Assembly (NCBI GenBank): GCA_016208495.1
Contig: JACQXX010000037.1
Location: 1 to 64,000, forward strand
Length of the DNA: 64,000 nucleotides
DNA from: Acidobacteriota bacterium
Lineage (GTDB): Bacteria; Acidobacteriota; Blastocatellia; Chloracidobacteriales; Chloracidobacteriaceae
Direction: 5' to 3'
In this document: positions 17,871 through 27,028 of the stretch, in pieces
Position numbering within the stretch: position 1 is the first letter of the stretch
How the letters are laid out: each line of letters opens with the position of its first letter
Notes under the pieces: model-generated
The model's input: the letters and a program-made list of their open reading frames with translations, nothing else
Database searches by the model: none
Told to the model about the DNA's origin: nothing
Position numbers and translations under genes: made by a program

Positions 17871-18334
17871 TTCGAATGAATCCTTTCAATGGACAAAGTT
17901 GACCGGCATTTACCGAAGAGCCTGGTCTGATCGGTTACAATCAGTCCTGAATCTCCGTCTGTGATCTGAATTCGACTTCCTTCCTGGTCACTTTGAAGCA
18001 TACCTTGAATGTGCTTGTGATGGGGAATATTTCACCGCATTCCAGGCTACCTTGTCCACAAGATTTCGGTTGGGGAACAGTGGCATCCCGCTGGTATTGA
18101 ATTCAGGGTTGATCAAGGATTACCTCATTCGTCAGCAGACAATGCGACAGGTCTATTTTATGATGCCCAGGTGCATCAAGCGAAAGATTTGAGGCCCGCA
18201 GGGGCGTCATCGGACCGTGGTGCGAAGCCCACGGCCCCGGCCAGGACGGGATTCAGGCCCGACACAAACGTTGTTCAATACCAGCGGAAAGGACATGGTT
18301 TTCCTTCTCCTGGCGCTTATGCCTTGTCACCCTG
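17871..18334. other. Intergenic region with REP-like copy 2
   Basis: No coding sequence is supported. Positions 18190-18320 hold the second REP-like repeat: the palindrome CCGTGGTGCGAAGCCCACGG at 18215-18234, flanked by GAGGCCCGCAGGGGCG, AATACCAGCGGAAAGGACA and CTCCTGGCGCTTATGCC. It is inverted relative to copy 1. The left part, 17880-18170, shows nothing I recognise. Confidence 0.6.
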
Positions 18335-18349
18335 TCATTTTGTCATCTT
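18322..18349. repeat. Octamer array CCTTGTCA at a gene 3' end
   Basis: About three and a half 8-bp units (CCTTGTCA, CCCTGTCA, TTTTGTCA, TCTT). The stop codon of the minus-strand gene ending at 18335 is the TGA inside the second unit, and the codons for MTK come from the array. Confidence 0.75.
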
Positions 18350-19690
18350 AGGCGTGATGGTGATTTTTTGCTCGCGGGTACATTTCCCCGTGGAGTCAAT
18401 GCCACGCACCAGATATGTTCCTCTGGGTAAAACCAGTGCTGGCTGGTTGCTGGGGGTGGTGATCAGGAGTTGATCAACGGGCACTGCCTGAACGCCTTCT
18501 TTGGCATGAAATGCCTGAATCAGAACGGGTAATGATGCCTTGAACCACTCCTCTGGAATTGTCCACAGGTGTTTGGATGTGTCTCGCAGCAACCAGTCTG
18601 GACGGCTTTGCCGATAGCCGGTTCGAGGATGGAACACCTGCATATCGAAATCGGCTTTGGAACTGGCGCTCACAAAAAACTGTGCCTCTGGGTTTTGAAA
18701 AACGGTCGGTGTTTTGACGAGTCCGGCTTCAGTCGCATACCGATAGACGGCTCCTTCAAAGTCTGGGCTGCTGTGCTCCATCATCTTGATCTGGTCAATT
18801 GTAAAAGGCGTGATGCCGGTGAGTTCCTGAAATTTCTGGGCCATGCTCGGCGCCGTGGCTGAGAACCCACCCTTTTGAATATGGGCATACCCTGCATAAA
18901 CCACAATTTTGGCCTTTGGGTTTTTGACCAGAATCCGATCCTTTAAGTTTTTCGCCTGCCCGGTTTCCCGCTCCCGGATGCATTTTTCAGGATCTGCAGC
19001 ATCAAATTCACAGGGAGACAATTCCTCATAGCCAATCGGAATGTAGCCCAATTGAACCGCCGTTCGAATTAAATTTCCAAAAACTGGTTCATCCGAGTAG
19101 AATCCAGTTTTGGTATAGAGCGGGAAGCCCCGTTTCGATAAACCGGTCATTTCAAGATGATCGAATGTCTCAGCCGCGAAGTGGGTAAATCCTTTTCGCC
19201 GCAGCACTTTTAACACATCAATCATAAACTGCCGGTGCCGGGCTACGTGGTGGGCTTCGTTGACCATAATCACCTGGTGCTGGTCGGCAATTGTTTCAAT
19301 CGCTTTGATCGCATCCACCGGTTTGAAGTTCTCCAGAACCGCCGCTTGTTTGGCAATATCGTCACGCGATTTTGGTTTCGGAGGCTGGCCCATTGAGTCC
19401 ATCCAGGCCATTGCTTTTTGATGGTCACCAGTCAGGCTGCAGTACCAGGCTTCATTTTGGATATATGACGAGGCCAGGTTTGAGTTCAAATAGGCGTTTT
19501 CTTGATGGTGGAGTTCAGTCATCGCCACCAGCAACTTGCCATGATCGAGTGTCTGACGGGCATCAAATGCAATTTTATACGGGCTGGGAAGTTGCTGGGC
19601 TGGTGGCTCACTGGTTTGGGCAATTGCAGTCAGAACATTGAAAGAAATCGTGAACAGAATCCAGCCAATCACGAACCGATTGTTTTTCAT
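18335..19690 (-). CDS. Secreted protein of the TIKI/EreA-like (ChaN/TraB) superfamily
   Basis: 451 aa with a signal peptide (MKNNRFVIGWILFTISFNVL, cleavage near AIAQ). After a helical N-terminal region, residues about 125-300 show VIMVNEAHHVARHRQF, then GFTHFAAETFD, then KIVVYAGYAHIQKGG. This is the spacing of the EreA/ChaN/TIKI group, with a first-strand E-x-H-H motif, an A-x-E strand and a late G-x-x-H motif. Members include erythromycin esterases and heme-binding or protease-like proteins, so the reaction cannot be assigned. A C-terminal beta-rich domain (KITITPK) follows. The last residues and stop come from an 8-bp repeat array, which suggests the 3' end was remade by repeat insertion. 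Confidence 0.55.
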   Translation of the reverse strand: MKNNRFVIGWILFTISFNVLTAIAQTSEPPAQQLPSPYKIAFDARQTLDHGKLLVAMTELHHQENAYLNSNLASSYIQNEAWYCSLTGDHQKAMAWMDSMGQPPKPKSRDDIAKQAAVLENFKPVDAIKAIETIADQHQVIMVNEAHHVARHRQFMIDVLKVLRRKGFTHFAAETFDHLEMTGLSKRGFPLYTKTGFYSDEPVFGNLIRTAVQLGYIPIGYEELSPCEFDAADPEKCIRERETGQAKNLKDRILVKNPKAKIVVYAGYAHIQKGGFSATAPSMAQKFQELTGITPFTIDQIKMMEHSSPDFEGAVYRYATEAGLVKTPTVFQNPEAQFFVSASSKADFDMQVFHPRTGYRQSRPDWLLRDTSKHLWTIPEEWFKASLPVLIQAFHAKEGVQAVPVDQLLITTPSNQPALVLPRGTYLVRGIDSTGKCTREQKITITPKMTK

Positions 19691-19769
19691 ATGAACACAA
19701 CACCTTATATTTCAGCAATTTATCAGTTGTGGATACCAGAAAGTAGCACTCGCCTGATTGGACACCGCG

Positions 19770-19842
19770 ATACCCACCTCTTCAGCAGGTTTATACATGG
19801 CAGTCAGTGTGATTTCAGTCAAGATAAAGTTGGTTTCCTTCG
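19770..19842 (-). pseudogene. hicB 5'-end relic
   Basis: On the minus strand about 70 bp match the 5' end and leader of the hicB-like gene at 21865-22102. The matching part encodes TEITLTAMYKPAEE, then the homology stops. The would-be start is TTG instead of ATG. It is a scrap left by duplication or deletion of a toxin-antitoxin locus. The rest of the 19691-20121 gap holds a small AATTCTTT...AAAGAATT hairpin (about 19849-19876) and nothing coding. Confidence 0.65.
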
Positions 19843-20121
19843 TTGGCAGCAATTCTTTATTTCCAAACAAAGAATTCCTGCTACTGGCGACTGGCTACAA
19901 ACTGGTGCGAGTTGATTGCCTCTGAAATGAATGTAATTTCGTGCAACTCAACCCAATAACCACTTGTCCTGGTCGTTTTTTGTGCCTAAGATACGTGTAT
20001 CCAGCAAAAAACTGAAAAGATCCTTAATCCGCATGTGGGGCGACTCTGAGTCGGAAAGTTGCCCAATTAGCCCACTGAAAACACCATGCGCCTGGAACCT
20101 GATCAAACAGGAGGAGTGATA

Positions 20122-20472
20122 ATGTCTGAGAATCGCGTTTTCAGGATGAAATTTGCAAAGGTTTATCCGCTGTATGTTCAAAAGGCGGAACGCAAGAGTC
20201 GGACAAAAGAAGAAGTTGATCAAGTCATTTGCTGGTTGACGGGTTATGACCAGGCAGGATTACAACGGCAAATCGAACAGGAAACTGATCTTGAAACCTT
20301 TTTTGCTCAGGCACCGGGTATTCATCCAAAAAGCGAGCTGATCAAGGGTGCGGTGTGCGGTGTGCGTGTGGAAGAAATCGAAGATCCGCTGATGCAAAAA
20401 ATTCGCTTTTTAGACAAGCTGATTGATGAACTGGCAAAAGGAAAAACGATGGAGAAGATTCTGCGGCAATGA
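20122..20472 (+). CDS. DUF2200 family protein
   Basis: 116 aa from ATG 20122 ([16 protein letters not shown]), with GGAGGAG about 8 nt upstream. The sequence follows the DUF2200 pattern closely through its full length: [23 protein letters not shown]-like start, a middle [15 protein letters not shown], then [14 protein letters not shown] and [15 protein letters not shown]. Family members are about 115 residues and small, soluble and of unknown function. The gene stands alone, and the following gene starts about 95 bp later with its own ribosome-binding site. Confidence 0.88.
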   Translation: MSENRVFRMKFAKVYPLYVQKAERKSRTKEEVDQVICWLTGYDQAGLQRQIEQETDLETFFAQAPGIHPKSELIKGAVCGVRVEEIEDPLMQKIRFLDKLIDELAKGKTMEKILRQ

Positions 20473-20566
20473 CTTGTTTCACCACACAGACCGGATCTGA
20501 TTTTAGCCAGTGCGTGCATCGGATGCGTTTGGCGCTACTGATGTCAACCTTAGAGGATTGAAATCA

Positions 20567-21670
20567 ATGTCGATAAAACTCTTAATTGCTATCTTCTCTT
20601 TATTACTCATGTCAATTGCAGCTAACGGGCAGGAGGTTGCTAAAGTCCGTTGGGAGAATGGCTTTCACCTGGTGAAGTCAGATAAACCCTTTCCTCTGAC
20701 CAGGTATCCAGGAGTTGACTATTTTGATTTGCGTAGCGACCAACCCGCGCATTGCACTCAAGCAGGTAAAAACTTACGCATATGCAAAGTTCTATCTGAT
20801 ACAGGAATAGATTTCGTCTTTAAACAAAAAGGGAAGCGGATTGGAAAATGGCCGACTTCTGTCCTCGCTGGTAGCGGCAACTCAATCTTTGAGGTCTTGA
20901 AGGGAGACCTTGATGGAGATCAAATAGACGAGATCATCGTTGCCAACCTGGATTACATCAGTAATGGCATGGGAATTCAAACCTGGACAATCTCCATATT
21001 TCCAAACCCAGACATTTTTGGCTTTCAGCCGCCGCTCGAGTTTTCAGTCGAGGAGTTTGGCGCCAGAGGAACATTTGTAAAGCATTCGACCGACAAACGC
21101 TGTCAAATTCTCGTTACGGAATGGCATTCCCTGGAGCATCCGAAGCGCGGAGACGGAATGTATATCATCGGGCGGTGGTATCACTACTGGAAAGGTTCCT
21201 TAATTCCGGTCAAAGATCGGCCACCAGTTGCGAGGCGGTACCTTAACAAATTTGCGGAACTCGTGAGCCGAACGCAAGAGAATCCAAAAGTGCCTCTCTG
21301 GTGGTTCCAAGATGACCAGACAGAAACCCTCAATGTTGATCCAGCGATTTTGGAGAAGGAAATAAGGAGCATCAATGGAGTCATTTCGAAAGTTATACCT
21401 GCTGGGGGCGAAGAGGGGGATGGGATTTTAAAGATACAAGTCAGGTTAGACTCCGGTCAGACCCGAGTCTATCAAGAATCGGCAAAGGCATTTGAGGATA
21501 CGGACGATTACTTCTTCCGTCTCGGGTCTGGCAAATTTGAGAGACCCTATCCAATGGATTACACCCCTGCTGACATAAATAAGTGGCTACTCGGAAAAAA
21601 AGTTAAAATCACAACCTATGGATCTGGTGATCTGTATACGCGTCAGATCATTTGGCTTGAGAATCAGTAG
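20567..21670 (+). CDS. Secreted hypothetical protein
   Basis: 367 aa from ATG 20567 (MSIKLLIAIFSLLLMS, signal peptide with cleavage near ANGQ); AGAGGA lies 10-15 nt upstream. The in-frame extension to 20510 has no support. The mature part contains DLDGDQIDEIIVANLDY, a calcium-binding-like D-x-D-G-D loop of FG-GAP/VCBS repeats, and two cysteines near residue 70. The rest is beta-rich with many aromatic residues. I recognise no family and assign no function. AT content looks higher than in neighbouring genes, so it may be a recent arrival. Confidence 0.6.
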   Translation: MSIKLLIAIFSLLLMSIAANGQEVAKVRWENGFHLVKSDKPFPLTRYPGVDYFDLRSDQPAHCTQAGKNLRICKVLSDTGIDFVFKQKGKRIGKWPTSVLAGSGNSIFEVLKGDLDGDQIDEIIVANLDYISNGMGIQTWTISIFPNPDIFGFQPPLEFSVEEFGARGTFVKHSTDKRCQILVTEWHSLEHPKRGDGMYIIGRWYHYWKGSLIPVKDRPPVARRYLNKFAELVSRTQENPKVPLWWFQDDQTETLNVDPAILEKEIRSINGVISKVIPAGGEEGDGILKIQVRLDSGQTRVYQESAKAFEDTDDYFFRLGSGKFERPYPMDYTPADINKWLLGKKVKITTYGSGDLYTRQIIWLENQ

Positions 21671-21789
21671 AACTCCTTGGGGTGCTTCATACCGAAGACT
21701 TATGTGAAAGGCTGTGGCTCGCTTTGATTTAATTGCTGCCCGACAGAAAACTGCTGGTGCAAGTGTTTCACTCACGGAAGATCCGATTG

Positions 21790-21861
21790 TCAGAACGCTC
21801 TATCGCCAGGATAGAAACACCCATTGGATTCGGGATGCCGGATCAAATCGGTTCGACTCAT
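21790..21861 (-). pseudogene. hicA-like toxin remnant
   Basis: ATG 21861 lies 3 nt after the stop of the hicB-like frame, the usual hicB-hicA junction. The 23 codons read MSRTDLIRHPESNGC and continue to a stop at 21790; the pattern RDLIRHLE-x-x-GC is the start of HicA (a small dsRBD-fold mRNA interferase). The catalytic His and the rest of the toxin are absent, and other frames downstream do not restore them. Confidence 0.6.
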
Positions 21862-21864
21862 AAC

Positions 21865-22102
21865 TCAGGCCACCCGTAAAACAAGCCGCTCGCGAGTCAC
21901 ATTGAAGTGGTGAGCAAGTTTCTGTTCGGCAGTTTCGCGGTTGGCTTCCAGAATCATTTCGACCGCATCAGCCAGGTTATCCCGGCATTCTTCAAGTGTT
22001 TCGCCCTGGGTGTTCGCGCCAGGGAGTTCAGCAATATATCCGATATACCCCACCCTCTTCGGCAGGTTCATACATGGCAGTCAGTGTGATTTCAGTCATC
22101 AT
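21865..22102 (-). pseudogene. hicB-like antitoxin with a +1 frameshift
   Basis: From ATG 22102 or 22099 (GGAAG about 8 nt upstream) the minus strand reads MTEITLTAMYEPAEEGG. After a run of four Gs (22048-22051) the frame is lost; removing one G gives YIGYIAELPGANTQGET, the conserved HicB N-terminal domain, and continues as EECRDNLADAVEMILEANRE to VLRVA at 21865. The length, 238 bp, is 79 codons plus one base, so the gene is complete apart from one extra G. This is either real inactivation or a sequencing error in a homopolymer; the truncated hicA next to it favours decay. HicB normally binds HicA and represses the operon. Confidence 0.8.
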
Positions 22103-22166
22103 AAAGGTGGCTTCCTTAATGAGATATCAAATCGTCAAAAAATTGATTCAAAAAGGGATAGGGATA

Positions 22167-25100
22167 TTATGCTTGGCCATTCGCCCATTCTACTTTGATG
22201 TCAAATCTTCCGGCTAAAGCTTCAAATTGAGTTTGAAATTCAGAGAGAGGCATTTGCAAAGTTTCTGAGGCTTTTTTGGCTTTTCCCTCATCAATTTGTA
22301 TAACTTCCAGCAAAAAGAATTCATGCCAGAGACGAGGGTGGGTACAGACTACCATTATTTGCTCAGGACCATCCAGACAAGCAAACAAGGCGCGTGCAGC
22401 AGCGGTTCGAATACTTGCTTGCTCGTCTTTCAGCCGCTTTCGGATTGGTTCGATAACCTGTTTCTTTCCTATGAGTCCTAATGCCTCAATTACCCTATGT
22501 CGTACTTCTAAATCATCATCATCCAAGCAAGCAAGGAGTGGCTCAATAGCACGCTCACTTTCAATTCTCCCAAGAAGGTTTGCCACTATTGGACGGATGC
22601 TTGACGGGGCATCGTTCAACCGAGCTAAAAGGTAGTCAACTGCCGGTTCGCCAATTTGAACAATAGAATGTGCGACATCATTTCTGTCTCCATCGGAACT
22701 TACCAGTAAATCAAACAGGGGTTCTGTAGCGCGAGGATCTGCAATTTGACCAAGTGCCTCAACAATAACACGATTTACATCAATATCTATTTCTTGCAAT
22801 CCTGCCAAAAGTTTATCTATAGCTCGGGGATCTTTCAGCTTTCCCAGTGCAGCCAAAACTACAAGGCGCGTCTCTTTATCACTATTTTCCAAACAATCCA
22901 GCAAAGGCTCAGTTGCCAGTTTATCACCTATTTCACCAAGTGCGGAGATCGCCGCCTGGCGAACTTCGGTACTTTCATCATTTAAGAGTAATATAAGTGG
23001 TTCAACTGCTTGGGGATCTTTGAGATATGCAAGCGCGCCAATCACCCCTTTTTTGAGTTCACTATATGGATAATTAATCCAGAAAAGGAGTGGTTCAACA
23101 GCAGCAAAAACCTCAGATTTACCCAAAATCCAGGCGAGAAACCGTACTGTTCCAGGATCGGCTTCTGCATTACTTATATAGTCGAGAATTTGATTGAGTT
23201 GCGCAGAAGTCGGTTCCCAAAATCCCTTGATGAGCGACCACTGTAATGCCCAGGCGGCTGCATAAGCTACCGGGTGATTTTCTGATAGCTTTGCTAGAAG
23301 TTTTACTTCTAACTCAGCAATAGCTACAGGTTCATTCTCAAAGGCATATTCCATAATGCCAAGGGCCGCTTCGATAACCTCATTTTCATTTGGTGAATCA
23401 AGGCGGCGTACCTGGTTAAATAGCCAGGCAACTGGATCACCAAAATCACTTATTTCAGATAACTTGGCCACTCCACATAACCCGCCTAAATTTGGGCGTA
23501 TGGAAATTTCACATGCTTTGAATCTTACAATGAGTTCTGTAAATAACGTGGCCTTCCATCGTGTTTTGGTTAACTCTATTGCGGCTAAATCAATACCTGT
23601 TCTTAGTCGTCCGGTTCCATCCCCTCTTTTAACCTGAGCAACAAACTCTTTTATTACCCGAACCGCTAGTTCCTCACTTACATTTGGCTCATCAGCCAAA
23701 CACGATGCAGCTAACATCGCACGGGCGCGAATCGTACCAACTGGCTCTCCTTCGAGCGGAGTTAAAATTGCAAGTAGAACTTGATCTACCTGGTCTACTG
23801 GGTTGTCAGAGTATATTGAGACACACAGTCGCAAAGACTCTTGCCAGGCTTCAACAACAACCGTATCCAACACCTTTGCCTCTTGAGCTGCCTCAGTAAG
23901 AGCGGTTTCAAATATCCGACCAGCGAGCGGGGCTACATTTTCAGCCAGTGACAAAGCAGAGTTTCGTCCTGGAAATCGACCATATACCAGTGCCCGTGCG
24001 GCCAAATATTCCTGAAAAGTCAGGTGGCGGAATTTATAAACTGACTCCTTTAGCCCTTCGTGAAATTCGGTACCGATTTCAACCAAAAGCCCGGTGCGGG
24101 CTTCAACGCGTTTTAAAAAATCATTTGGCAAAGCATTGTGAATGTCGTCGAGATTTGGAAACTCCCGGCGCATTTGTCTAAGTAAACTCAGGATTTCATC
24201 TCTTCGCAGTTGCTGGACACCACGGTCACACATTGCATAGGCCACAAATTCCAGTTGTGGAATTGCCTCATGCGGGTTGAGAGATAGACCTACTTCACTG
24301 CGCCAGTTGAGCAAAACTTGAACCGCTTCACGATATAAATCTACCCGGCTACTGGGGAGTTTCCCCACTTTGCGTTTTACCAGAGCCATGGTTGTCAGCA
24401 GCATTGGGTTTCCAGTAAGGCGCTCAATCCGGTTGGAGCTATGAATGTCATCAATGAAGCCTGTGATTGCGATTTCTCTGTGTTCTGGTCGTTCGGTTAA
24501 TGTAAACCAGCGTCTCGCAAAATCGTCTTTTTCTTCAGGTAAAAGGTCTGCCAGGGTAACGCGTTGAAAATCCCCCCCTAACACGTGCCTCATTTCGCGG
24601 TATCCCACAATGCGTGAAGTTACGATGATTGGTGACTGAGGGTAAGCCTCACTAATTTGCTTTAATTGCCCACAAACGCGGCTGAGCAACCTGGTATCAG
24701 TAATTTCGTCCAACCCATCCAGTATCAAGAGAGCTTGCCCCTCTTTGAGGCGTGTGCGCAAAAGCTCAACAAGCACTTGAGATTTCTGGGTACTCAATTC
24801 AGCTTTTCGAAGGGTAAACTGCAAGATATCTTCCAGAGAGTCAACGACAGCGGATGGATTCAAATCACCACACCTCACAATAATTGGAAGCCAGGATTCA
24901 TCAGGCAGTGTCTGGGCATTGGGGAATGTCTGCCAATCTGGATCGTTCTTTAACCGGAGCAAGTAGGCTGTCGCCATCCAGTGGACAAACGTGGTTTTTC
25001 CAGCACCTGGGTCGCCAAGCACAACCAATCGCCTATGTTTGGTGAGGCATTCACCGATTGACAGGCGCAAGTGTTCAGCCTTTTCAAAGTGCTGTTCTGG

Positions 25101-26381
25101 TGAACTCTGTTCCGAACCTGGTTCGATACCTCGCTCCCTATTGATTTTTGGTTCAACCCACACACGCAATGGGACATATAACCGACGAAGCTCCAACTCT
25201 TTCTGTGCCAGGTGGCGATCCGGCTCTGGCAGATTGGCCAGGTTGATGATGTCACAGGTCTTCAAAAGAAGCTCGCAGTACAGGCGTTCATCTGGCTGGA
25301 TTGATGGAACTTCGGTAACCCCGGATTCAGTGGCAAACGCCGCCTGTTCTTCTGGGCGTTCATCTGGCTGGATTGATAGAACTTCGGTAACCTTTTCTTC
25401 AGGTAGATAATTCTGATGTGGCATTTCAGAACCTACTGTGAGCAAAGGCTTAGCAGGATCTTCAGTGAAAACTTCTTCTTTGGGAGGGGCAATAGGAACT
25501 TTGAGTTTTATTGGAACAATGATTGGTACTGTTTGATTGTCTACGGTTTGAGATCGTGAAAGCACAGGAAGACCGCTAGATATATAACTGATTGTAAATG
25601 CAGCGGCAGTATCAGCGGCGTATAGTTTCCACTTATCTCTCTCAATTGTTCCACGCTCTGAGTTTTCCTGACCTTCAGCATGATTGTGGGCAGACGGTTG
25701 GCGAGGTTGGTCGGAGATCCCCCGAATCATCATAAACCCCACGCCTTTTCCTAATGCCTGACTCTCTTCAATAGCAAGTGCAGCACCTGCGCCTTCCATT
25801 TCGACGGCTTTGACCTTTGGGAATTTCTTGAGTACTGCATCAAAGAATTCGTTTGAGGGGTTATCAACAACTTTGTCCCCTGATGCGATATTTTCTATAA
25901 AAACCTCATTGATGCATTTTTGAGGTGGTTTAATTTGTATCAATCGCTCCCAGTCTGAAAATATATGAGTTGCGGTACCGCTTAACAATCCTTGATTTGT
26001 TCTATATGTCTGATCAGAGCGTGGATCATACTCTTCGTTAATTTTGCCGTATTCATAACCATGTATAACATTTGCAATCACAACCTGCCCTTTTTCTAAA
26101 TTTGGGAAGCCACCTGCAACCCCAACAAAGAAAACATAATGTGGTTCCCAACGCTGGATAGCATCAAGTGTTGCTGCAACAGCCTTATTTGTGCCAGACC
26201 GAACCGTTATACCTACAGCAACTGTGTATTCTTCAACTCTACCAATGCTCCACGAATATAAGTTCGGATTATCTTGGGGTGATATGACTTTCCCCAATTC
26301 AGATACTTTATTGCAAACAGCATAAAATTCTTCAGGTAACACTGTCAGAATAACCACATCAATGGGTGGGAGGTTAACCAT
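22167..26381 (-). CDS. PNP-NACHT-HEAT protein, NLR-like defence candidate
   Basis: 1404 aa from ATG 26381 (GGAG upstream). Residues 1-270 form a nucleoside phosphorylase/MTA-SAH nucleosidase-like domain: ILTVLPEEF at the start, GVAGG at 87-91, AVEMEGAG at 192-199 and GISD at 221-224, so the purine-site residues look intact. A low-complexity linker (about 280-390) includes a repeated SIQPDER segment. The NACHT NTPase follows, with Walker A GDPGAGKTT at 456-464, Walker B LLILDGLDE at 551-559 and a sensor-like VTSR at 587-590. The C-terminal part (about 850-1370) is helical, ending in seven or so HEAT repeats of the AVEPLLxxLxD type. Bacterial NACHT proteins of this architecture act against phage: HEAT repeats as sensor, NACHT for oligomerisation, the N-terminal enzyme as effector. 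Cleavage of a nucleoside or nucleotide pool is a plausible effect, but is inference. Confidence 0.9.
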   Translation of the reverse strand: MVNLPPIDVVILTVLPEEFYAVCNKVSELGKVISPQDNPNLYSWSIGRVEEYTVAVGITVRSGTNKAVAATLDAIQRWEPHYVFFVGVAGGFPNLEKGQVVIANVIHGYEYGKINEEYDPRSDQTYRTNQGLLSGTATHIFSDWERLIQIKPPQKCINEVFIENIASGDKVVDNPSNEFFDAVLKKFPKVKAVEMEGAGAALAIEESQALGKGVGFMMIRGISDQPRQPSAHNHAEGQENSERGTIERDKWKLYAADTAAAFTISYISSGLPVLSRSQTVDNQTVPIIVPIKLKVPIAPPKEEVFTEDPAKPLLTVGSEMPHQNYLPEEKVTEVLSIQPDERPEEQAAFATESGVTEVPSIQPDERLYCELLLKTCDIINLANLPEPDRHLAQKELELRRLYVPLRVWVEPKINRERGIEPGSEQSSPEQHFEKAEHLRLSIGECLTKHRRLVVLGDPGAGKTTFVHWMATAYLLRLKNDPDWQTFPNAQTLPDESWLPIIVRCGDLNPSAVVDSLEDILQFTLRKAELSTQKSQVLVELLRTRLKEGQALLILDGLDEITDTRLLSRVCGQLKQISEAYPQSPIIVTSRIVGYREMRHVLGGDFQRVTLADLLPEEKDDFARRWFTLTERPEHREIAITGFIDDIHSSNRIERLTGNPMLLTTMALVKRKVGKLPSSRVDLYREAVQVLLNWRSEVGLSLNPHEAIPQLEFVAYAMCDRGVQQLRRDEILSLLRQMRREFPNLDDIHNALPNDFLKRVEARTGLLVEIGTEFHEGLKESVYKFRHLTFQEYLAARALVYGRFPGRNSALSLAENVAPLAGRIFETALTEAAQEAKVLDTVVVEAWQESLRLCVSIYSDNPVDQVDQVLLAILTPLEGEPVGTIRARAMLAASCLADEPNVSEELAVRVIKEFVAQVKRGDGTGRLRTGIDLAAIELTKTRWKATLFTELIVRFKACEISIRPNLGGLCGVAKLSEISDFGDPVAWLFNQVRRLDSPNENEVIEAALGIMEYAFENEPVAIAELEVKLLAKLSENHPVAYAAAWALQWSLIKGFWEPTSAQLNQILDYISNAEADPGTVRFLAWILGKSEVFAAVEPLLFWINYPYSELKKGVIGALAYLKDPQAVEPLILLLNDESTEVRQAAISALGEIGDKLATEPLLDCLENSDKETRLVVLAALGKLKDPRAIDKLLAGLQEIDIDVNRVIVEALGQIADPRATEPLFDLLVSSDGDRNDVAHSIVQIGEPAVDYLLARLNDAPSSIRPIVANLLGRIESERAIEPLLACLDDDDLEVRHRVIEALGLIGKKQVIEPIRKRLKDEQASIRTAAARALFACLDGPEQIMVVCTHPRLWHEFFLLEVIQIDEGKAKKASETLQMPLSEFQTQFEALAGRFDIKVEWANGQA
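25286..25393. repeat. 35-bp direct repeat in the PNP-NACHT linker
   Basis: Two copies of a 35-bp segment, one base different (25286-25320 and 25359-25393), encode the duplicated VTEV(L/P)SIQPDER linker peptide. The copies are 73 bp apart, a multiple of three plus one counting only the gap, yet the frame stays open through both. This hints at slippage-type change in linker length. Confidence 0.7.
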
Positions 26382-27028
26382 ACTTCTCCAAAAATTAAAA
26401 AGAAAACAAACGGAAGTTTAAGTACCCAAACACAAGGAAAAATCTGAGGTATTCATTATCCTCAATTCTCTCCGTTTCTAAAACCTAAATTTCAGGTTAT
26501 GGCATTTTTATTCCCTCATCTCCATAGTCACCTGGAGGAGACCCCCTGTGTTTCTTCCGTTGATGCAGAGCGACGCCCCTTCAGGGCTTGAATTTTGATT
26601 TGACTGTGATCGCGGGCTTCGCGCCACGGCTATTACACAGCGACCCTGCGGGCCTGAAATCAATGAGAAGGCTGAAATCAAGGGAGAAGGGATGACGAAA
26701 ACAGCAATCACAAACCTGTTCACGTTCAGGTTTTTGGTTTTGCACCTCGAAGAGTTGCCGTTCAGATAGCCGGTGTGTTGGCCGCTTTGGGCCTACCACC
26801 GGTCTCCAAAGCCACCTCATCTTTTCTCCACGCGCTGCGGGCCCGCAGCGTGGGAGGGGGAGGGAAACGGCTTGTTCCGGTGGTAGCTCGCAAAGCCTCG
26901 CAACCGACCGGCTAAACTTGCTCCATCCTTTCAGGATGAGAACCAATGTCTTCAGCCCAAGTTCTTCAGCCCAAATTCTTCAGCCCGAATTCTTCAGCCC
27001 TCAGCCCCCAGCCCTCAGCCCCAGTTTT
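26382..27028. other. Repeat-rich intergenic region
   Basis: No gene is supported. It contains a degenerate REP-like copy 3 (26560-26670, centre CGCGGGCTTCGCGCCACGG at 26611-26629), a GC-rich block at 26757-26890 with GATAGCCGGTGTGTTGGCCG (related to 45120-45170) and the palindrome CGCTGCGGGCCCGCAGCG, and a 15-bp tandem array TTCAGCCCRAATTC (26951-27023) that ends 6 bp from the stop codon of the CHAT gene. Confidence 0.65.
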
